Assembly: GCF_003859945.1 (NCBI RefSeq)
Contig: NZ_RQYM01000002.1
Span: 1-64,000, forward strand
DNA length: 64,000 nucleotides
From: Leucobacter sp. OH1287
Lineage (GTDB): Bacteria > Actinomycetota > Actinomycetes > Actinomycetales > Microbacteriaceae
Direction: 5' to 3'
This document shows, in pieces, positions 47,061 to 55,299 of the stretch. The position numbers and the translations under genes were made by a program. Each line of letters opens with the position of its first letter. Positions within the stretch are counted from its first letter, which is position 1. The notes under the pieces are model-generated. The model made no database searches and was not told the DNA's origin. It saw only the letters and a list, made by a program, of their open reading frames with translations.

Positions 47061-48947
47061 GTGGCAGATAGCAAAATACACGAACTACACCAGCTGAAAC
47101 AGTGGCCGTTTGGGCGAGCAAGAACCGCGGCTACTGAGCAGGTTGTTGCCAAAATCGAGCAGGAAGGCCCCGAGCATGAACTGCCGATCGCACTGCTAAA
47201 CCTCGTAGAAGCCTACGAGTTCAGCGACAACGGCCGCAAATCAATTGTTGCCTTCGCGAAAATCCTGCGACTCTGGGACACCAAACCAGAACTGTTTGAC
47301 AGCGATGACGAACAGCTGATGTTCTGGCAGTACAAGTGGATAGCTGACGCGGTCTACCTCTATCCGGAGGTGACACTCGAACAGGGCAAAGCGTTCCTCG
47401 ACGACATGTACCGCCGCTTCAACGCTGCGGCCAAGGGTGTGCGAGCCCCGCTCGTCGCCAAGTTCGCCTGGGTTTCTGCAACCGGCTGCGGCGACCTGGA
47501 AGCGGCAAGACTCGCCTGGGCGAGCTCCCCGAGCGACGAATACGACGACTGCGCCGCCTGCCAGGTGGGTATGCAGGTGATCCACTATGCGAGCCGAAAA
47601 GAATGGCAGCGGGTGCTGGATGTTGCCGCGACAATGCGTGAGGGCTGCAACATCGAACCGGTAAACACCCACCACGCCTGTATGCTCGCGGCAATGCAGC
47701 TCGGCGATGTGAAAGCCGCAACCAAGTATTTTGAACTGGCAATCACCGGGCTGGAAGACAGCCTCAGCGGCGACGGCTTCAAAGGGATCCGCGCAACCAT
47801 GCTGGAGGCGCTAGCGCTCGGAGGAGCAGACCGCACCTTCCGACAGCACCTTGTTGAGCGAGACTCCGAGCACCTGCGCGGCCTCACCGAAAAACTCTCT
47901 GACCTCCGGTTCGCGCAGAGCCTGCTAACCTCGCTTGTGCTGCTCGGCGGAAACGGCGAAAACGCCGAAACCCGCACCGGCTTTAGCGAACCCGAGTGGG
48001 AAACCTACGGCAAACTCTTCAACTACCTTAACGAGTTCGTCGAAAAACTGAGCAAGCGCTTCGACGACCGCAACGGCAACAACCGCTACACGGAACGCTA
48101 CCGCAAGTCGCTGCAGGTTAAACAGGTTGACGCGAAACTCGACGACGACTACCTCTACAACTACGGCCGCGCCCTGAAAACCGGCTCCGCCGTGCCCGCC
48201 TCCGCGCCCGCTTCCGGCTCCGCCGATGCTGCCCGGGTGGATCACACTGGCACCGTGCCGACCGACTCCGCCGCCGTAAGCACCCCCGCCGTAAGCGCCC
48301 CCGCCGAGGGCGCTCCCGCAACGGCAGCCCCGAGCGGTGCCGCTGCCGCCGGGACTGGCTCTCACGAGGGTGCTGCCGGATCCACCCCCGCGCCCGCGGT
48401 TAGTGAGTGTGACCAGGCGCTGCTGCACGCGGAGCGACTCAGTATCGAGCTGAAGAGCCAGCCGATCGCCGTGAAGAACGCCTACCTGCAGGGCGCCGAA
48501 CTGGCGCTGCACGAGAACCGGCTCGACCGCGCAGGCGCCGCCTACGCCGAGGCTGCCCAGTGGGCTGTGATCGCGGGTGAGAGTGATGTTGCGAGCACCC
48601 TGTTTGCTAAGTCCATCGACTTCCTCAGCGCCGGTGGTGGATCCATGACGATGCAGGCGATGATTATGCAGGCGTGGCAGCAGCTCAGCAGCAACCTGTC
48701 AGACATTGCTCTCTACCAGAAATACAATGACCGACTGCTTGCGCAGCTGACGGAGGCGCTTGAACAGGAGATGCTGCTGCGGCGCTCCGGTTACACCCAC
48801 ACCGACCTGATGGCGATCCGCGAGGCGGGCAGAACCGCCGAGCTAATCCCCGGTGCGTCAGACGACGCGAAGCTGATCGGCAAGGCAGCGTTCACCGACT
48901 ACAGTGAGGCGTTTAAGCGTCTGACCGGGAAATACTGGGACGGCTAA
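47061..48947 (+). CDS. helical-repeat (TPR-like) protein paired with Hsp90
   Basis: A 628-residue cytosolic protein of unassigned function. The N-terminal ~370 residues are helix-rich with TPR-like packing (AARLAWASSPSDEY and AATKYFELAITGLED segments). A Pro/Ala/Ser linker (about 376-450) leads to a C-terminal helical part (about 455-625). It has no signal or membrane segment. It starts at GTG 47061, 23 nt after the Hsp90 gene. By analogy with eukaryotic TPR co-chaperones it may assist Hsp90, but I see no binding signature. Confidence 0.7.
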   Translation: MADSKIHELHQLKQWPFGRARTAATEQVVAKIEQEGPEHELPIALLNLVEAYEFSDNGRKSIVAFAKILRLWDTKPELFDSDDEQLMFWQYKWIADAVYLYPEVTLEQGKAFLDDMYRRFNAAAKGVRAPLVAKFAWVSATGCGDLEAARLAWASSPSDEYDDCAACQVGMQVIHYASRKEWQRVLDVAATMREGCNIEPVNTHHACMLAAMQLGDVKAATKYFELAITGLEDSLSGDGFKGIRATMLEALALGGADRTFRQHLVERDSEHLRGLTEKLSDLRFAQSLLTSLVLLGGNGENAETRTGFSEPEWETYGKLFNYLNEFVEKLSKRFDDRNGNNRYTERYRKSLQVKQVDAKLDDDYLYNYGRALKTGSAVPASAPASGSADAARVDHTGTVPTDSAAVSTPAVSAPAEGAPATAAPSGAAAAGTGSHEGAAGSTPAPAVSECDQALLHAERLSIELKSQPIAVKNAYLQGAELALHENRLDRAGAAYAEAAQWAVIAGESDVASTLFAKSIDFLSAGGGSMTMQAMIMQAWQQLSSNLSDIALYQKYNDRLLAQLTEALEQEMLLRRSGYTHTDLMAIREAGRTAELIPGASDDAKLIGKAAFTDYSEAFKRLTGKYWDG

Positions 48948-48970
48948 TACCACAGCCAGCACCCCCGGTT

Positions 48971-49019
48971 AGACAAAACACCGTCTTTCAGGTTAATATA
49001 GTTATTTGGTGCTTTGTCT
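48971..49019 (+). promoter_or_regulatory. infA promoter region with flanking inverted repeat
   Basis: A TATAGT -10 candidate (48997-49002) is bracketed by 12-bp arms, AGACAAAACACC (48971-48982) and GGTGCTTTGTCT (49008-49019), with one mismatch. It could be an operator, or a terminator of the preceding block. Confidence 0.45.
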
Positions 49020-49095
49020 GCGCTGCCTTTTTTTGGTTGCGTTGTCACAGCATTCGCATGAGTAGAGCTCAAATAGCGAAGCAAAAGTTGAGGAT

Positions 49096-49317
49096 ATGGC
49101 TAAAAAAGAAGGCGTAATTGAGATGGAAGGCCGCGTTATCGAGGCCTTGCGCAATGCTCAGTTCCGAGTGGAGCTGACAAACGGGCACGTTGTGCTCGCG
49201 CAGATCTCAGGCAAGATGCGTAAAAACTACATTAGAATCCTGCCGGAAGACAGGGTTGTGGTTGAGCTGACCCCGTATGACCTGACACGCGGTCGTATCA
49301 GCTACCGCTACAAGTAA
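49096..49317 (+). CDS. infA: translation initiation factor IF-1
   Basis: IF-1 binds the 30S A site during initiation. The 73-residue OB-fold protein has [20 protein letters not shown] and ends SYRYK, canonical for bacteria. ATG 49096 lies 148 nt after the helical-repeat gene, so a promoter of its own is likely. It starts the alpha operon. Confidence 0.98.
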   Translation: MAKKEGVIEMEGRVIEALRNAQFRVELTNGHVVLAQISGKMRKNYIRILPEDRVVVELTPYDLTRGRISYRYK

Positions 49318-49384
49318 GAGCTCTGCAAAGTAACGACTTGCGGCATCCCGCAAGTACGAGGACAGCGATTAAGAAAGACACATC

Positions 49385-49498
49385 ATGAAGGTAAAACCGA
49401 GCGTTAAGAAGATCTGCGACAAGTGCAGGGTGATCCGTCGCCACGGTCGAGTCATGGTGATTTGCGAGAACCCACGCCACAAGCAGCGTCAGGGCTAA
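49385..49498 (+). CDS. rpmJ: 50S ribosomal protein L36
   Basis: The 37-residue product starts [19 protein letters not shown] and has the zinc-ribbon set C-x2-C, a third Cys and a His (CDKC, ICENPRH). This is the zinc-binding form. It lies 67 nt after infA. Confidence 0.97.
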   Translation: MKVKPSVKKICDKCRVIRRHGRVMVICENPRHKQRQG

Positions 49499-49545
49499 AA
49501 CCCCGACGCTAAGGTTCTTGCAACACTGTAACTAAATAAGAAATC

Positions 49546-49611
49546 AGCGTATCGAAGTACCCGGCTTGCTGGGGAACACCTTGAGACGGAGGCTCAGGCA
49601 CCCGATACGCT
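49546..49611 (+). promoter_or_regulatory. hairpin leader before rpsM
   Basis: AGCGTATCG (49546-49554) and CGATACGCT (49603-49611) form a perfect 9-bp outer stem, enclosing an inner stem near 49579-49597 (arms CCTTGAG and GCTCAGG, one mismatch). It lies in front of the SD of rpsM. In E. coli S4 binds the alpha-operon leader here; rpsD itself is not in this window. Confidence 0.5.
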
Positions 49612-49643
49612 CCACACCTCCGCATACAACAAGGAGAAGCCTT

Positions 49644-50012
49644 ATGGCACGTCTCGCCGGAGTCGATATTCCACGCGAAAAACGCGTTGAGATTGCACTC
49701 ACCTACATCTATGGCGTTGGGCGCACCCGCGCTCTGAAAACACTCGCTGATACCGGCATCGACGGTAACACCCGAGTGAAGGATCTGAACGACGATCAGC
49801 TCGTTGCTCTGCGTGACTACATTGAGGGTAACTTCAAGGTAGAGGGTGACCTGCGTCGTGAGGTTGCAGCAGATATTCGCCGCAAAGTTGAAATTGGAAG
49901 CTACCAGGGTCTGCGTCACCGCAAGGGCCTGCCAGTTCATGGTCAGCGCACCAAGACTAACGCTCGTACCCGTAAGGGCCCGAAGCGCACCGTTGCTGGT
50001 AAGAAGAAGTAA
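49644..50012 (+). CDS. rpsM: 30S ribosomal protein S13
   Basis: S13 in the 30S head contacts the P-site tRNA and L5. ATG 49644 with SD AAGGAGA gives [20 protein letters not shown] and 122 residues; the open frame further upstream is non-coding leader. The C-terminal [16 protein letters not shown] tail is present. Confidence 0.97.
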   Translation: MARLAGVDIPREKRVEIALTYIYGVGRTRALKTLADTGIDGNTRVKDLNDDQLVALRDYIEGNFKVEGDLRREVAADIRRKVEIGSYQGLRHRKGLPVHGQRTKTNARTRKGPKRTVAGKKK

Positions 50013-50042
50013 CCGATTTAAAGAAGCTTTCAGGAGAATTTC

Positions 50043-50441
50043 ATGGCTGCACCAAAGGCTGGCGCTCGGAAACCGCGCCGCAAAGACAAAAAGAATGTTG
50101 TTGCCGGCCAGGCACACATCAAATCAACTTTTAACAACACCATTGTTTCTATTACCGACTCAACCGGCGCAGTAATCAGCTGGGCATCATCCGGTGGAGT
50201 AGGTTTTAAGGGATCACGTAAGTCAACCCCGTTCGCTGCGCAGCTGGCTGCCGAGAGCGCTGCTAAGAAGGCGCAGGAGCACGGCATGAAGAAGGTTGAC
50301 ATTTTCGTTAAAGGGCCAGGATCAGGTCGCGAGACCGCGATCCGTTCGCTCCAGGCCGCAGGTCTTGAGGTTGGTTCAATCACTGACGTAACCCCACAGG
50401 CTCACAACGGCTGCCGTCCACCTAAGCGCCGCCGCGTCTAA
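50043..50441 (+). CDS. rpsK: 30S ribosomal protein S11
   Basis: S11 forms the platform near the E site. The length of 132 residues includes the [15 protein letters not shown] and [13 protein letters not shown]-type signatures (here [13 protein letters not shown]). SD AGGAGA precedes ATG 50043. rpsD does not follow, as in Microbacteriaceae. Confidence 0.98.
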   Translation: MAAPKAGARKPRRKDKKNVVAGQAHIKSTFNNTIVSITDSTGAVISWASSGGVGFKGSRKSTPFAAQLAAESAAKKAQEHGMKKVDIFVKGPGSGRETAIRSLQAAGLEVGSITDVTPQAHNGCRPPKRRRV

Positions 50442-50540
50442 GGTGAGCACAAGATGCGAGTGCTAAACCCGCATCTCTCTTTCTAACCCTGTTAAACGCA
50501 TGAGTCATATAGTGGACTCTGACGCGAGAGGAAATAACCC

Positions 50541-51524
50541 GTGCTCATCGCACAGCGACCAACACTTACTGAAGATGTAATATCTGAGTACCGTTCGCGC
50601 TTTGTTATCGAACCGCTGGAGCCAGGCTTCGGCTACACCCTCGGTAACTCGCTGCGCCGGACCCTGCTCTCTTCAATCCCCGGAGCGGCTGTTACCAGCG
50701 TTCGCTTCGAGGGCGTAGCACACGAGTTTACAACCATTCCTGGCGTTGTTGAGGACGTTACCGAAATCATCCTCAACATTAAGGATCTGGTTATCTCGAG
50801 TGAGAATGACGAGCCGATCACTGCCTACCTGCGCAAGAACAGCGCCGGAGAGGTTACCGCGGCAGACATCTCTGCACCGCAGGATGTCGAGATCCACAAC
50901 CCAGAACTCGTTATCGCAACCCTTGGTGAGGGAGCTCAGATTGAGCTTGACCTGACCATCGAGCGCGGTCGTGGCTATGTTTCTGCGCAGCAGAACCGCA
51001 ACGAGGACGCAGAGGTTGGGCGGATTCCGGTGGACTCAATCTACTCACCGGTTTTGAAGGTGACATACAAGGTTGAGGCAACCCGTGCTGGGGAGCGCAC
51101 CGACTTTGATCGTCTCATTGTTGACGTAGAAACCAAGCCAGCAATCACCCCGCGCGACGCGATTGCGTCAGCTGGATCTACGCTGGTTGAGCTGTTCGGT
51201 CTTGCCCGTGAACTCAACACCGCCGCAGAGGGTGTTGAAATCGGTCAGGCACCTATTGAGGCAGTTGCTGACAGCGAGCTCGCTATTCCTATCGAGGATC
51301 TTGATCTCTCGGTACGCAGCTACAACTGCCTGAAGCGTGAGGGAATCAATACGGTTAGCGAACTTGTTGCACTCTCAGAGGCACAGCTGATGAACATCCG
51401 AAACTTCGGACAGAAGTCAGTGTTTGAGGTGCGCGACAAGCTGATCGAGATGGGTCTGTCACTCAAGGATGCCGTTCCAGGCTTCGACGGAACTAACTTC
51501 TACAGCTACGAAGAAGACAACTAA
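50541..51524 (+). CDS. rpoA: RNA polymerase alpha subunit
   Basis: Alpha dimerises to nucleate RNA polymerase; its C-terminal domain contacts UP elements and activators. The N-terminal domain has [20 protein letters not shown], and the C-terminal domain (about 250-327) ends with the helix-hairpin region [13 protein letters not shown]. The length is 327 residues, starting at GTG 50541 with SD GAGAGGA. It follows rpsK by 99 nt. Confidence 0.99.
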   Translation: MLIAQRPTLTEDVISEYRSRFVIEPLEPGFGYTLGNSLRRTLLSSIPGAAVTSVRFEGVAHEFTTIPGVVEDVTEIILNIKDLVISSENDEPITAYLRKNSAGEVTAADISAPQDVEIHNPELVIATLGEGAQIELDLTIERGRGYVSAQQNRNEDAEVGRIPVDSIYSPVLKVTYKVEATRAGERTDFDRLIVDVETKPAITPRDAIASAGSTLVELFGLARELNTAAEGVEIGQAPIEAVADSELAIPIEDLDLSVRSYNCLKREGINTVSELVALSEAQLMNIRNFGQKSVFEVRDKLIEMGLSLKDAVPGFDGTNFYSYEEDN

Positions 51525-51546
51525 AGATTTTTTGGAGTAACACAAA

Positions 51547-52071
51547 ATGCCAAGACCAAACAAAGGCCCACGCCTCGGAGGTGGCCCAACCCACGAGCGT
51601 CTGATGCTCAACCAGATGGCTGCGCAGCTCTTCGAGCACAAGCGGATCCAGACAACCGAGACCAAAGCAAAGCGTCTGCAGCCGGTGGCTGAGCGCCTGG
51701 TAACCTTCGCAAAGCGCGGTGACCTGCACGCTCGCCGTCGCGTAATGCGCCAGATCCTCGACAAGTCAGTAGTGCACGAGCTCTTCACCGAGATCGCACC
51801 ACTAGTAGAGGAGCGCGAGGGCGGCTACACCCGCATCATCAAAACCGGTTTCCGCAAGGGCGACAACGCACCAATGGCGGTAATCGAGCTCGTACTCGAG
51901 CCAGTTACCAAGAAGCAGCGTGCCGCAAAGCCAGCTGCGGAAGAGGTTGCTGCTGAGGAGCCAGCTGCTGAGGAAACTCCAGCTGAGGAAGCTCCAGCAG
52001 AAGAGGTGACTGAAGATGCTGCTGCTGAGGAAGCACCAGCTGAGGAAGCTGCTGAGGAGAAGGCTGAGTAG
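51547..52071 (+). CDS. rplQ: 50S ribosomal protein L17 with acidic tail
   Basis: L17 lies beneath the tunnel exit. The core (about 1-125) begins [21 protein letters not shown]. It is followed by about 45 residues made almost only of Glu, Ala and Pro in repeats such as PAEEAPAEE. Total 174 residues against about 127 in E. coli. Acidic tails on L17 occur in actinobacteria; this one is strongly repetitive. A terminator follows. Confidence 0.97.
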   Translation: MPRPNKGPRLGGGPTHERLMLNQMAAQLFEHKRIQTTETKAKRLQPVAERLVTFAKRGDLHARRRVMRQILDKSVVHELFTEIAPLVEEREGGYTRIIKTGFRKGDNAPMAVIELVLEPVTKKQRAAKPAAEEVAAEEPAAEETPAEEAPAEEVTEDAAAEEAPAEEAAEEKAE

Positions 52072-52099
52072 TCAGCGCTCGTAAGTAACTTTACCCTGA

Positions 52100-52136
52100 T
52101 GTAGCCCCGGCGTAATCGCCGGGGCTACATTCATTT
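52100..52136 (+). terminator. terminator of the alpha operon
   Basis: Arms 52100-52112 and 52117-52129 form a 13-bp perfect stem with a TAAT loop, followed by TTCATTT. Confidence 0.88.
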
Positions 52137-52250
52137 GCGGGAAACGCTGCTGTCTAAACACTGGCAGAAGCAGTAGCTGACCGCACTAGCTGGGGGAAAC
52201 CCAGCGAAAACCGGGTGCGGCTAATAAGCACTTCGCTAGGATAGAAACCT

Positions 52251-53111
52251 ATGGACTCACAGCGCTTAAAACTCGTGCTCGGCTATGACGGCACCGCCTT
52301 TCACGGCTGGGCTGAACAGCCTGGTTTGCGGACGGTGCAGACGGAGCTGCAGGCGGCAATTGACACCCTGCTGCGGCGCCCGGCGGGAACAACCAGGCTA
52401 ACCGTTGGCGGCCGCACCGACGCCGGTGTGCACGCACGCGGTCAGGTTGCGCACTTTGATGTGACCGGTGAAGAGTATGCGAAACTGCTTGGACGAGCAG
52501 CGGGCAGCGAGGCGGAGCTTGCCTATGCCCGCGCCCGCAAAATAAACGGGGTTCTACACCGTGCGGGAGCAAACGATGTGGCGGTGTCGGCGGTAACTCC
52601 GGCGCCACAGGAATTTGATGCCCGATTTGGCGCGATCCACCGCCGATATGAGTACCGCCTAAAGCACGGCTATATTGACCCGCTGCAACGTTTTTATACC
52701 GCGCAGGTGAAGCGGCCGATTGATTTTACGGTGCTGCAGCAGGTGAGCGGTGAGCTGACTGGGCTGAGAGATTTCACAACCTTTTGTAAAGCCAGGGAGG
52801 GGGCAACCGCTGTGCGAAACCTCACCCATTTCGAGTGGCGTGAACTGGCTGACGGCACCTGTGTTGCCAGGATTAAGGCGGACGCATTCTGCCACAGCAT
52901 GGTGAGGGCGCTGGTTGGTGGGGCGGTTGCGGCGGCGACGGGGCGGATCCGCCCAGCAGAGCTGGCGGAGCTGGCAGACCTGCGAGAGCGTTCCACGCGG
53001 TTTGCGGTGATGCCGGCATTGGGGTTGAGCCTGGAAGAGATCGCGTATCCGCCGGACAAGGAATTGGCTGCACGGGCGCAGCAGACCCGGGCGAGACGCG
53101 AAGCAGTTTAA
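52251..53111 (+). CDS. truA: tRNA pseudouridine(38-40) synthase TruA
   Basis: Makes pseudouridine at positions 38-40 of the anticodon stem. The catalytic Asp is D57 in GGRTDAGVHA, and the N-terminal LVLGYDGTAFHGWAEQP is the family start. The length is 286 residues. It lies after the alpha-operon terminator, 179 nt from rplQ, without a clear SD. It is usually followed by rplM, here by an inserted lipoprotein, transporter and amidohydrolase. Confidence 0.96.
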   Translation: MDSQRLKLVLGYDGTAFHGWAEQPGLRTVQTELQAAIDTLLRRPAGTTRLTVGGRTDAGVHARGQVAHFDVTGEEYAKLLGRAAGSEAELAYARARKINGVLHRAGANDVAVSAVTPAPQEFDARFGAIHRRYEYRLKHGYIDPLQRFYTAQVKRPIDFTVLQQVSGELTGLRDFTTFCKAREGATAVRNLTHFEWRELADGTCVARIKADAFCHSMVRALVGGAVAAATGRIRPAELAELADLRERSTRFAVMPALGLSLEEIAYPPDKELAARAQQTRARREAV

Positions 53112-53164
53112 ACAACCTGCCAGGGTAATCGCTGGTTTTTAGTGCCCGTCAGGGTTATATCAAC

Positions 53165-53170
53165 TAGAAT
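53165..53170 (+). promoter_or_regulatory. -10 box of the LpqH-like gene, leaderless arrangement
   Basis: TAGAAT ends 6 nt before the ATG, and there is no SD, so transcription probably starts at the initiation codon. Confidence 0.5.
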
Positions 53171-53176
53171 AGAAGC

Positions 53177-53755
53177 ATGAACATCAACCTTGCTAAACCC
53201 AAAGCTTTTATTGCGGTGCTTGTCTGCGGTGCGGCGGTGACGTTGACCGGCTGTGTGGGTGTTGACGACATTGTGAACGACGCTTTCGTTGATGCCGCGC
53301 AAGATCTCTCGGCCGAGGGTGATGCGAGCGCAGACAAGGCGCTCGCGGACGCTAAAAACGTGGTTGAAGATACTGTGAAGGTTGGTGGATCCGCAAGCGC
53401 GACCGTTGACGGTAAAACCGTTGAGTTGGGTGACGCAGTTGTGACCTGTGCGGTGTCAGGTGAGCAGATTAACATCGGGATTGTTGGTAAAGACGGCGGT
53501 TCCTTTTTGCCCGGCGGCATTGGTGCGGTGCTAAAGGGCGGTAAGGTTGAATCCGTGGGGATTGCAACGGCTGACTTCAGTAATAATGTGGCGTTTAAGG
53601 AGTCAGGTGGTGTGGGCAAAGCCCAGGTTGAGGTTAACGGTAAAACCTATCGCATCTTTGGCGAGGGAGCGACAACCGCGATAGACACAAGTGATCCGCT
53701 TAAGGCAATAAACTCGCTGACCGTGCCGTTTGAGCTGATCGTCACCTGCCCATAG
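53177..53755 (+). CDS. LpqH-like lipoprotein (19-kDa antigen family)
   Basis: A 192-residue lipoprotein. The signal peptide has the lipobox LTGC, so Cys27 should be lipidated. The mature part has DGKTVELGDAVVTCAV, GIGAVLKGGKVESVG and a terminal FELIVTCP, matching the pattern of mycobacterial LpqH with its two paired Cys. The role is uncertain; LpqH proteins are surface adhesins or haem or lipid binders. It is monocistronic by position. Confidence 0.75.
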   Translation: MNINLAKPKAFIAVLVCGAAVTLTGCVGVDDIVNDAFVDAAQDLSAEGDASADKALADAKNVVEDTVKVGGSASATVDGKTVELGDAVVTCAVSGEQINIGIVGKDGGSFLPGGIGAVLKGGKVESVGIATADFSNNVAFKESGGVGKAQVEVNGKTYRIFGEGATTAIDTSDPLKAINSLTVPFELIVTCP

Positions 53756-53920
53756 CGGAGTGAGGTTGGGTGGTGAAGACTCTGACGGCTGCGGGCAACC
53801 GTGAAGTCAGCTGCTGCGGCCTGCGATAAGCCAGCAGCGGAACTGTGCAAATGCACTGTGTCGCCCGCGAAACTGGTTGAAAATACCCAACGCGCGAGCC
53901 TTGAAACCGTGCCATTCTGT

Positions 53921-53945
53921 ATCACAAGGTACTGAATCCTGTGAT
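53921..53945 (+). promoter_or_regulatory. operator-like inverted repeat before the MFS gene
   Basis: ATCACA (53921-53926) and TGTGAT (53940-53945) lie around a 13-nt centre, and the arms extend inward as AGG/CCT. The site lies 12 nt before the MFS start. The preceding gap 53756-53920 shows no gene. Confidence 0.4.
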
Positions 53946-53956
53946 CGGAGTGGATA

Positions 53957-55288
53957 ATGTCAGAATCAACCTCAACCTATGCAATCGAGTACGGCACAAC
54001 GCAGAAACTCAGCACGGCAGACGCAAACCGGGTCGCGGTCGGCGCCCTCATCGGAACCGCTATGGAGTGGTACGACTTCTTCCTGTTTAGTGCCGCCGCG
54101 GCGATTGTTTTTAATGTTCAGTTCTTCGCTAGCGAAAACGCCACCGCTGCAGCGCTTGCCTCGTTTGCAACATTCGGTGTTGGACTCGCGGCAAGACCAA
54201 TCGGTGGCCTAATCTTCGGTCACCTCGGCGATAAAATCGGTCGCCGGAAAACCCTGATGATCACAATCGTCGGAATCGGCGCTGTCACCGGCATGATCGG
54301 CCTGCTGCCAACCTACGCGGCGATAGGCATCGCGGCACCGATTCTGCTGGTGCTTTTGCGTATCGCACAGGGGCTGTTCGTCGGCGGTGAATGGTCGGGT
54401 GCGATGACGATTGTGGTTGAGAACGCGCCGCTCCACCGCCGCTCCATTTACGCGGCCATCCCACAAATAGGCTCCCCAATCGGCACAATCCTCTCGTCAG
54501 GTGGCTTCTTTCTGCTGAGTCTCTGGCTCACCAAAGACAGCTTCGATGCCTGGGGCTGGCGGATCCCGTTCCTGATCGCGATCCCGATGCTGCTGATCGC
54601 TCTCTACATCAGGTCGAAGCTGGATGAGTCACCGGTGTTTGAGGAGCTGCAGCAGCAGGGAGCAACCGAGAAAAGTCCGATCCTGGCGACCGTCACCGGC
54701 TACTGGAAGCACATTATTATCGGAATGGCCGCGGGTCTGCTCGGCATCGGCGGCTTCTACCTGGTGACCGCTTTTGTTGTCTGGTACGGCGTTAACACAC
54801 TCGAGTACAGCAGGGAACTGATGCTGCTCGGCGGTATAGTCGCGGCGGTTGTTGAGATCCCGGTTTTGGTGATCGCCGGATACGCGGGCGCGAAATATGG
54901 TGCCTCACGGATTATCCTCTGGGGAGGCATTGTTTCGGCGCTGCTCGCTTACCCCTGCTTCCTGCTCATCGAGTCAGCAAACCCGTTGTTCGTTGTCGCC
55001 GGTATGACCATCGCGGTTGCCGCACTGTCAGTGCCATACGCGGTTTCTGGAACCGTGCTCACCGGACTATTCCCGGCACGCACCCGCTACACCGGTGTTG
55101 GGCTCGCACAAAACATTGCGGGCATGGTTTCCGGGTTTATCCCGTTGATGGCAACGGGTTTCGTCGCTTCGGCAGCAAACCACTGGTGGCCGGCGGCCGC
55201 AATGCTGGTTTTCCTGTCACTGTTTACCGCCGCATCAGCGCTCATCTCACCGCGGCTGAGTGTGAAACTGCCCGGCTTTAAACACTAG
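53957..55288 (+). CDS. MFS transporter, metabolite:H+ symporter type
   Basis: A 443-residue inner-membrane transporter of 12 predicted segments. The start region ALIGTAMEWYDFFLFSAAAA and loop GHLGDKIGRRKTLM belong to the MHS group (shikimate, proline/betaine, citrate-like transporters). ATG 53957 has SD GGAGTGG. The amidohydrolase gene follows after 11 nt, so import of a substrate followed by its hydrolysis is likely. The substrate is not known. Confidence 0.88.
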   Translation: MSESTSTYAIEYGTTQKLSTADANRVAVGALIGTAMEWYDFFLFSAAAAIVFNVQFFASENATAAALASFATFGVGLAARPIGGLIFGHLGDKIGRRKTLMITIVGIGAVTGMIGLLPTYAAIGIAAPILLVLLRIAQGLFVGGEWSGAMTIVVENAPLHRRSIYAAIPQIGSPIGTILSSGGFFLLSLWLTKDSFDAWGWRIPFLIAIPMLLIALYIRSKLDESPVFEELQQQGATEKSPILATVTGYWKHIIIGMAAGLLGIGGFYLVTAFVVWYGVNTLEYSRELMLLGGIVAAVVEIPVLVIAGYAGAKYGASRIILWGGIVSALLAYPCFLLIESANPLFVVAGMTIAVAALSVPYAVSGTVLTGLFPARTRYTGVGLAQNIAGMVSGFIPLMATGFVASAANHWWPAAAMLVFLSLFTAASALISPRLSVKLPGFKH

Positions 55289-55299
55289 GGAGTTTAGCC

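Noticed and set aside
51920-52071. Separate small acidic protein at the rplQ end
   Set aside because: The Glu/Ala region is in frame with L17 and has no start or SD of its own.
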